Source of the DNA: CAIYRG01 sp964494505
Lineage (GTDB): Bacteria > Pseudomonadota > Alphaproteobacteria > Micropepsales > Micropepsaceae
DNA length: 64,000 nt
Direction: 5' to 3'
Assembly (NCBI GenBank): GCA_964494505.1
Contig: CAZBRO010000004.1
Coordinates: 1-64,000 of the forward strand
Shown here piece by piece: positions 59,105 through 64,000 of the stretch (within the stretch, counting starts at the first letter, position 1; every line of letters begins with the position of its first letter). Under the pieces are notes generated by a model that did not search any database, was not told where the DNA came from, and was given only the letters and a program-made list of their open reading frames with translations. The position numbers were made by a program, and so were the translations under genes.

Positions 59105-60025
59105 ATGGAAGTTTACCTCCCCGTCGCCAATCTATCGGTCAATTGGGCGATGATCCTCGCGATGGGCGCGGCGGTCGGATTCCTGTCCGGCATGTTCGGC
59201 GTGGGCGGCGGCTTTCTGATGACGCCGCTCCTGGTGTTCTACGGCATTCCGCCGGGCATCGCGGTCGCAACACAGGCAAGCCACATCACGGCCTCCTCGC
59301 TCTCCGGCGCGCTCGCCCAGTACCGCCGCCAGGGCGTCGACGCCAAGATGGGGATCATGCTGCTCGCGGGCGGCGTCGTGGGATCGGCGGCCGGGGTCTA
59401 TGTCTTCCGCATCCTGCAGGAGCTTGGCCAGATCGAACTGGTGGTGACCGGGAGCTATGTCGTGCTGCTCGGCTCCATCGGCGGGCTGATGCTGAACGAA
59501 AGCATCCGCACCATTCGCGCGGCGCGGCGGAACGAGGTGCCCCCGGCGGCCAAGATGAGGCAGCACGGCTGGATACACGCCCTTCCCTTCAAGATGCGGT
59601 TCCGCCGTTCCAAGCTCTATATCAGCGTGATCCCGCCGCTGGTCCTGGGATTCCTGGTGGGCGTGCTGACCGCGATCATGGGAGTGGGCGGCGGCTTCAT
59701 CATGGTGCCGGCCATGATCTATCTGCTGCGGATGCCGACCAATGTCGTGATCGGAACTTCGCAATTTCAGATCCTGTTCGTCACCGCAGCCACAACATTG
59801 CTGCACGCGGCCAGCGACCAGACGGTGGATATTGTGCTCGCTTTCCTGCTGGTCCTGGGGGGCGTGACGGGCGTGCAATTGGGCGTGCGGGTCGGCTCGC
59901 AATTGCGCGGCGAGCAGTTGCGCGCGCTGCTGGCGATCCTGGTGGTCGCGGTGGCGCTGCGACTGGCGGTCGGGCTCGTCACCCGGCCGGGCGATGTCTA
60001 TTCCATCGTGGCAGGCTCGCCATGA
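59105..60025 (+). CDS. TauE/SafE-family membrane exporter
   Basis: The 306-residue product has eight or so hydrophobic helices and two GVGGGF repeats (LSGMFGVGGGFLMTPLL near 30 and TAIMGVGGGFIMVPAM near 200), the hallmark of the TauE/SafE sulfite/sulfoacetate-type exporter family. It overlaps the TIGR02186-family gene by 4 bp, a common pairing in Alphaproteobacteria. The exported anion is not known. Confidence 0.9.
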   Translation: MEVYLPVANLSVNWAMILAMGAAVGFLSGMFGVGGGFLMTPLLVFYGIPPGIAVATQASHITASSLSGALAQYRRQGVDAKMGIMLLAGGVVGSAAGVYVFRILQELGQIELVVTGSYVVLLGSIGGLMLNESIRTIRAARRNEVPPAAKMRQHGWIHALPFKMRFRRSKLYISVIPPLVLGFLVGVLTAIMGVGGGFIMVPAMIYLLRMPTNVVIGTSQFQILFVTAATTLLHAASDQTVDIVLAFLLVLGGVTGVQLGVRVGSQLRGEQLRALLAILVVAVALRLAVGLVTRPGDVYSIVAGSP

Positions 60026-60789
60026 GGATGGCGCGGTTTCCCTGGGCCATGCTGCTTGCGCTGCTCTTCGCCTTCGCTCCGGCGCGCGCGGACGATCTGG
60101 TGGCGGGTCTTTCCACCGATCTGATTCAGATCACCTCCAATTTCGCCGGCACCGATATCGTCCTCTTCGGCGCCATCGAGCCCAACGAGAATTCCGGGCC
60201 CGCCAAGGACCAGGACCTCGTCATCGTCATCCGGGGGCCTCAGATCGACATGACGGTCCGGCGCAAGGAGCGCATCCTCGGCGTCTGGGTGAACCGCGAT
60301 CAGGCCGAGTTCACCGGCCTTCCCGGCTATTATTTCCTCGCGAGCACCCGGCCGCTCGACGACATCGCGACCCTCGCGACGCTGCAGCGTTTCCGGCTGG
60401 GCACGCCCAATCTGGAATCGGCCGTCAAGGGCAGCATGACGCCGGACGAGGCGACGGCCTTTCGCGCCGCCCTCATCCGCGACCGCAAACGCGAACATCT
60501 CTATTGGGAAAGCCCGACCGGCATCGAATTCCTGAGCCGCACATTGTTCCGTGCACGGATTTCCGTACCCGCGGCCGTCCCCCCCGGCGAATACCGCGCC
60601 GAGGCCTATCTCTTCCAGAACGGGACCGTAGTGAGCGCGCAATCTTCGCCCCTCTTCATCGACAAGAGCGGCTTCGAACGGCAGGTCTACAACTATGCCT
60701 ACCAGGCGTCTTTCGCCTATGGGTTCGCGGCGGTGGCGATGTCGTTTGCGTTCGGCTGGGCGGGCTTCCTGGTCTTCCGCCAGCGCTGA
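60022..60789 (+). CDS. TIGR02186-family periplasmic/membrane protein
   Basis: The 255-residue product has a signal peptide (cleavage near ARA-DD), a beta-rich body (ITSNFAGTDIVLFGAIEPNE, then GVWVNRDQAEFTGLPGYYFLAS) and a C-terminal membrane helix (~227-250). It matches the TIGR02186 group, known only as the partner of TauE/SafE exporters. I read it as an accessory of the transporter; its direct role is unknown. Confidence 0.85.
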   Translation: MRMARFPWAMLLALLFAFAPARADDLVAGLSTDLIQITSNFAGTDIVLFGAIEPNENSGPAKDQDLVIVIRGPQIDMTVRRKERILGVWVNRDQAEFTGLPGYYFLASTRPLDDIATLATLQRFRLGTPNLESAVKGSMTPDEATAFRAALIRDRKREHLYWESPTGIEFLSRTLFRARISVPAAVPPGEYRAEAYLFQNGTVVSAQSSPLFIDKSGFERQVYNYAYQASFAYGFAAVAMSFAFGWAGFLVFRQR

Positions 60790-61962
60790 TCAGTTGAACG
60801 CCTGAATGCCCGTCTGCGCGCGGCCCAAGACCAGCGCGTGGATGTCGTGCGTGCCTTCGTAGGTGTTGACGGCCTCCAGGTTCAGCATGTGCCTTATGAC
60901 GTTGTATTCGTCGGCGACGCCGTTGCCGCCATGCATGTCGCGCGCGACCCGGGCGATGTCGAGCGCCTTGCCGCAATTGTTGCGCTTCATCAGGGAAATC
61001 ATCTCCGGCGCGGCTTTGTGCCGATCGGCGAGCCGCCCCAGGCGCAGCGCGCCCAGGAGTCCCAGCGTGATCTCCGTCTGCATGTCGGCGAGCTTCTTCT
61101 GCACCAGCTGATTGGCGGCAAGCGGCCGCCCGAACTGCGTGCGGTCGAGCGTGTATTGCCGCGCCGCATGCCAGCAGGCTTCGGCCGCCCCCATCGCGCC
61201 CCACACGATGCCGTAGCGCGCCTTGTTGAGGCAGCCGAACGGCCCCGCAAGTCCCTTCACATTGGGGAACATGTTCTCTTCCGGCACGAAGCAATCGGAG
61301 AGCACGATCTCGCCGGTGGGCGAACAGCGTAAGCTGAATTTGCCTTCGATCTTGGGTGTGGAGAATCCCTTGGCGCCCCGCTCGACGATGAAACCGCGGA
61401 TGCGGTCGTCGCCGGCTTTTGCCCATACCACCGCGATATCGGCGTTCGGCGAATTGGTGATCCAGGTCTTGGCGCCATTCAGATGAAACCCGCCCGGCGC
61501 TTTCGTTGCGCGCGTCTTCATCGAGCCGGGGTCCGAGCCGTGATCGGGCTCGGTCAGCCCGAAGCAGCCGAGCAGTTCGCCCTTCGCAAGCTTGGGCAGA
61601 TATTTCCTCTTCTGTGCCTCCGTGCCGTAGGCGTGGATCGGATGCATCACGAGTGCGCTCTGCACGCTGATGAGCGAACGGTAACCGGAATCCACGCGCT
61701 CGACCTCGCGCGCGATCAACCCATAGGACACATTGTTCAGGCCCGCTCCGCCCTCTTCCTCCGGCAGCGTCGCACCGAGGAAGCCCATGCCCCCCATCGC
61801 CTCCATCAATCGGCGATCGAAGCGCTCATGGCGGAAATCGTCGCGCACGCGAGGGGCAAGCTCGGCCTCGCAGAAACGGCGGGCGGAATCGCGCACCATG
61901 CGTTCCTCGTCCGAAAGTTCCTGCTCGATCAGCAGCGGATCGGCCCAGTCGAATTCTGCCAT
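60790..61962 (-). CDS. gcdH: Glutaryl-CoA dehydrogenase
   Basis: FAD enzyme that oxidises and decarboxylates glutaryl-CoA to crotonyl-CoA in lysine, tryptophan and aromatic breakdown. The 390-residue sequence follows glutaryl-CoA dehydrogenases closely: GYRSLISVQSALVMHPIHAYG, ELLGCFGLTEPDHGSDPGSM, KTWITNSPNADIAVVWAK, and the catalytic Glu369 in NTYEGTHDIHALVLGRA. It is convergent with the TIGR02186 gene (ends directly abut) and 5 bp from the downstream alpha/beta hydrolase gene's stop, so their order suggests separate but clustered use. Confidence 0.92.
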   Translation of the reverse strand: MAEFDWADPLLIEQELSDEERMVRDSARRFCEAELAPRVRDDFRHERFDRRLMEAMGGMGFLGATLPEEEGGAGLNNVSYGLIAREVERVDSGYRSLISVQSALVMHPIHAYGTEAQKRKYLPKLAKGELLGCFGLTEPDHGSDPGSMKTRATKAPGGFHLNGAKTWITNSPNADIAVVWAKAGDDRIRGFIVERGAKGFSTPKIEGKFSLRCSPTGEIVLSDCFVPEENMFPNVKGLAGPFGCLNKARYGIVWGAMGAAEACWHAARQYTLDRTQFGRPLAANQLVQKKLADMQTEITLGLLGALRLGRLADRHKAAPEMISLMKRNNCGKALDIARVARDMHGGNGVADEYNVIRHMLNLEAVNTYEGTHDIHALVLGRAQTGIQAFN

Positions 61963-61967
61963 CTGTA

Positions 61968-62723
61968 TCAGCCTTTGAGAAAACCGATGACGGCGTCCTT
62001 ATAGACGCGATCGCCGACCGTCGAATGATGATTGCGCTTGGGCACGATGACCGTTTTGGCCTCCCCGAACGCGCGCGCGAGCGGCGCTGCCGAACCTGTC
62101 ATGTCGTCCTCCTCGCCGCAAACCACGAGCACCGGCTGAGTCAATGCGTGCAGCTCTTCGGGCGCGAAGATGCGGCGCGGCCGGCGGATGCAAGCCGCCA
62201 TCGCCTGAAGATCGTCGCCCGCCCTTTCGCAGAAGGTGCGGAATTCCCGCGCCACGGGATCGGTGATCTTCGCGGGATCGCGCACCAGAAAGCCCCTGGC
62301 GATGGTTTCGGCGGCTTCCTTGGATGCGCGGAAATAGGTCTCGCCGATGCCGCCCAGAACCGCGCGGCGCACGCGGCCCGGCGCATCGTGCATCAGCCGG
62401 ATCGCGAGCTGCGCGCCCATGGAATAGCCCATGATGTCCACTTCCGGAATTTCAAGCGCGGCGAGCACGGCGATGACGTCCATCGCCATGCGGCCTTCGT
62501 CGTAATCGGCGGGATCGTGCGGCTTGTCGGATTCGCCGTGGCCGCGGCAATCGACGGCGATCAGCTTGTGCCCGGCTCGCGTCAGCGTCTGATACCAATT
62601 GGTGTTGGACCAGGTGATGAGACGGTTGGCGCCGAACCCGTGGATCAGCACGACCGGCGGCCCCTCGCCGATGCAATCATAGGCGATGTCGGTGCCGTCC
62701 GAGGCGGTGACGAAAGAGGTCAT
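61968..62723 (-). CDS. Alpha/beta hydrolase
   Basis: The 251-residue protein has HGFGANR near residue 28 (oxyanion side), nucleophile Ser101 in MGYSMGAQLA, an acidic residue in VVCGEEDDMTG and a terminal His in KRNHHSTVGDR. The DCRGHGESDKP segment is typical of esterases, lactonases and dehalogenase-like hydrolases. The substrate is not predictable. It lies upstream of the glutaryl-CoA dehydrogenase gene on the same strand with a 5-bp gap, so they may be one transcript. Confidence 0.87.
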   Translation of the reverse strand: MTSFVTASDGTDIAYDCIGEGPPVVLIHGFGANRLITWSNTNWYQTLTRAGHKLIAVDCRGHGESDKPHDPADYDEGRMAMDVIAVLAALEIPEVDIMGYSMGAQLAIRLMHDAPGRVRRAVLGGIGETYFRASKEAAETIARGFLVRDPAKITDPVAREFRTFCERAGDDLQAMAACIRRPRRIFAPEELHALTQPVLVVCGEEDDMTGSAAPLARAFGEAKTVIVPKRNHHSTVGDRVYKDAVIGFLKG

Positions 62724-62800
62724 GGGGCGCGTAACTCGCGCGTTTGCCGGCCGTTTGCAAGCGGGTTGCCCTGGGACACGAACCGCCGCAGCATGGGGCC

Positions 62801-63166
62801 ATGAACGGGCGGCTTCTCACGGCAGCGGCGAACGGGTTCCTGGCGGTGGCGGCCGGGGCTTTCGCGGCGCACGGGCTGGAGGGCCGCGTCAGCCCGCGCG
62901 CGCTCGAGATTTTCCAGACCGGGGCCCATTATCACCTCACCCACGCGCTCGCCATCTTCGGAACCGCGCTGATTGGCGGTCCGGGGGCGGCGCGGGCCAC
63001 GCTGGCAGCCTGGCTGTTCGCCATCGGCATCGTTCTGTTCTCGGGCTCTCTCTATTTCCTGGTCCTGGCCGATTCGACGGCTTTGGTGCTGGCGACGCCC
63101 GTGGGCGGGGTATCGTTGCTCGCGGGCTGGGTGGCGCTGGGCCTGGCGGCATTGAAACAAGCCTGA
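62801..63166 (+). CDS. DUF423-family small membrane protein
   Basis: The 121-residue product has four hydrophobic segments with the DUF423 (YgdD-like) pattern: FLAVAAGAFAAHGLEGRVSPRALEIFQTGAHYHLTHALA at the start, GIVLFSGSLYFLVL in the middle and TPVGGVSLLAGWVALGLAAL at the end. Function is unknown across the family. ATG 62801 starts this pattern; the frame extends upstream without it. Confidence 0.9.
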   Translation: MNGRLLTAAANGFLAVAAGAFAAHGLEGRVSPRALEIFQTGAHYHLTHALAIFGTALIGGPGAARATLAAWLFAIGIVLFSGSLYFLVLADSTALVLATPVGGVSLLAGWVALGLAALKQA

Positions 63167-63189
63167 GGCGCTGCGATTCTCCGAAAACC

Positions 63190-64000
63190 ATGCCGTCCGA
63201 CGAGACCGACAGCTTTTCCTACGCCACCGATGAGGACCCGCGGCTGAAGCGGTTGCTCATCCGCGCCATAGAGCGGATGACCGGTCAGCCCTATCTGAAG
63301 CGCCTTTATGACGAGCATCGCGCCAACCGCCCTCCGGGCGAGAATTTCTGGGCCGCCGCGGTGCGGAGCCTCGAAGTCAGGATCGTCTGCAACGAGGATG
63401 CGCTGGAACGGCTGCCCAAGACGGGGCCCCTCATCATCGTCGCCAACCATCCCTTCGGCGTGCTCGACGGCGTCATCATCTCCTATCTCACCTCGAAGGT
63501 GCGCGACGATTTCATCGTGCTCACCAACAGCGTGCTGTACCGGGCCGAAGAAATCCGCGCCCATCTCCTTCCCATCGACTTCGCCGAAACCAAGGAAGCG
63601 CTCACCACCAATCTCAAGACGCGCGCCAAAGCCAAGGCGCATTTGATCGGCGGCGGCTGCCTGGTGGTGTTTCCGGCGGGCGGCGCGTCGACGGCGCCCA
63701 AGCTCTGGAGCAGGCGCGCGGTGGATGCGGAATGGAAGAACTTCACCGCCGGGCTGATCGTGGCGGCCAAAGCGCCTGTGGCGCCGGTCTATTTCGCGGG
63801 ACAGAACGGGCGGCTCTTCCAGATCGCGAGCCACATCAGCCTCACGTTCAGGCTCTCGCTGTTCTTCAAGGAAGTGTATGACAAGATCGGGAGCGAAATT
63901 CACGTTCGCATCGGCGAACTTATTCCGTACAAGGAACTGGCGGCGTTGGACCGGAAGAACGTGATGGAGCATCTGCGCAAGGCGACCTATGCGCTCGCCG
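63190..64000 (+). CDS. Lysophospholipid acyltransferase family protein (cut by window end)
   Basis: Open frame from ATG 63190 to the window edge (270 codons, no stop). The product is an acyltransferase of the PlsC/OlsA-like group: catalytic NHPFGVLDG near residue 89, FPAGGAST in the lysophospholipid-binding region and a VAPVYFAGQNG strand. It may acylate lyso-ornithine lipid or lysophospholipid; the N-terminus has no clear transporter domain. Its 3' end is outside the window. Confidence 0.85.
   Translation, partial: MPSDETDSFSYATDEDPRLKRLLIRAIERMTGQPYLKRLYDEHRANRPPGENFWAAAVRSLEVRIVCNEDALERLPKTGPLIIVANHPFGVLDGVIISYLTSKVRDDFIVLTNSVLYRAEEIRAHLLPIDFAETKEALTTNLKTRAKAKAHLIGGGCLVVFPAGGASTAPKLWSRRAVDAEWKNFTAGLIVAAKAPVAPVYFAGQNGRLFQIASHISLTFRLSLFFKEVYDKIGSEIHVRIGELIPYKELAALDRKNVMEHLRKATYALA

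Overview
The window is 64 kb of high-GC bacterial chromosome. The gene content points to an alphaproteobacterium: a FixL-type heme-PAS kinase with a FixK/FNR-family regulator, a PodJ-like Sel1-repeat protein, a TIGR02186/TauE pair, CoA-ester catabolism, and dispersed palindromes that read out as HPSTSSG. I cannot fix the genus; a Micropepsaceae- or Caulobacter-like free-living heterotroph is only a guess. Genes are dense, often overlap by 4 bp (ATGA), and mostly run in short operons.

Layout. 1-2720: A+T-richer accessory stretch with membrane and lipoprotein genes of unknown function and a broken ORF, ending at a tRNA-Gln(CTG) whose 3' end faces it, which looks like a tRNA-anchored genomic island. 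3022-7063: TctA-TctB fusion permease, a secreted protein and a sulfotransferase. 7530-16191: three tandem paralogs of a secreted right-handed beta-helix plus RTX calcium-binding protein. The middle copy is frameshifted, and all three share a structured 5' leader. 16263-18214: exported amidohydrolase and hotdog thioesterase. 18276-22760: a compact type III polyketide synthase cluster (FabF-like KS, free ACP, type III PKS, methyltransferase, FAD reductase). 22853-25458: CoA transferase and AtoE transporter. 25527-34938: an mdtABC-like RND pump with its outer-membrane channel, divergent from a TetR regulator with three matching operator-like sites between them. 36103-40278: FixL-like kinase, lone FixJ-like receiver, host-attachment-type protein, cytochrome c, FixK/FNR-like regulator and a K+ channel. 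40275-43216: a second AtoE with a thioesterase and a salicylyl/anthraniloyl-CoA-type flavin monooxygenase. 43368-54056: small heat-shock protein, an orphan ABC binding protein, and assorted enzymes, regulators and a cNMP-domain patatin phospholipase. 54058-64000: SDR/aldo-keto reductase pair, CAP lipoprotein, Mpo1-like protein, PodJ-like protein, TauE/TIGR02186, glutaryl-CoA dehydrogenase, alpha/beta hydrolase, DUF423 protein, and an acyltransferase cut by the window edge.

How parts work together. Two promoters (upstream of 37863 and 43368) carry a perfect TTGA-N6-TCAA box at exactly the same distance from a TATG-type -10. I infer an oxygen-responsive regulon joining the FixL-like kinase, the FixK-like regulator, the attachment/cytochrome operon and the small heat-shock protein. 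The KS, ACP and type III PKS are translationally packed, which suggests an ACP-bound acyl starter is made and passed to the type III PKS, with product methylation and reduction. The most unusual feature is the tandem beta-helix/RTX family with its shared leader RNA and signs of ongoing duplication, module loss and decay. No CRISPR array, transposase or integrase was found in the window.
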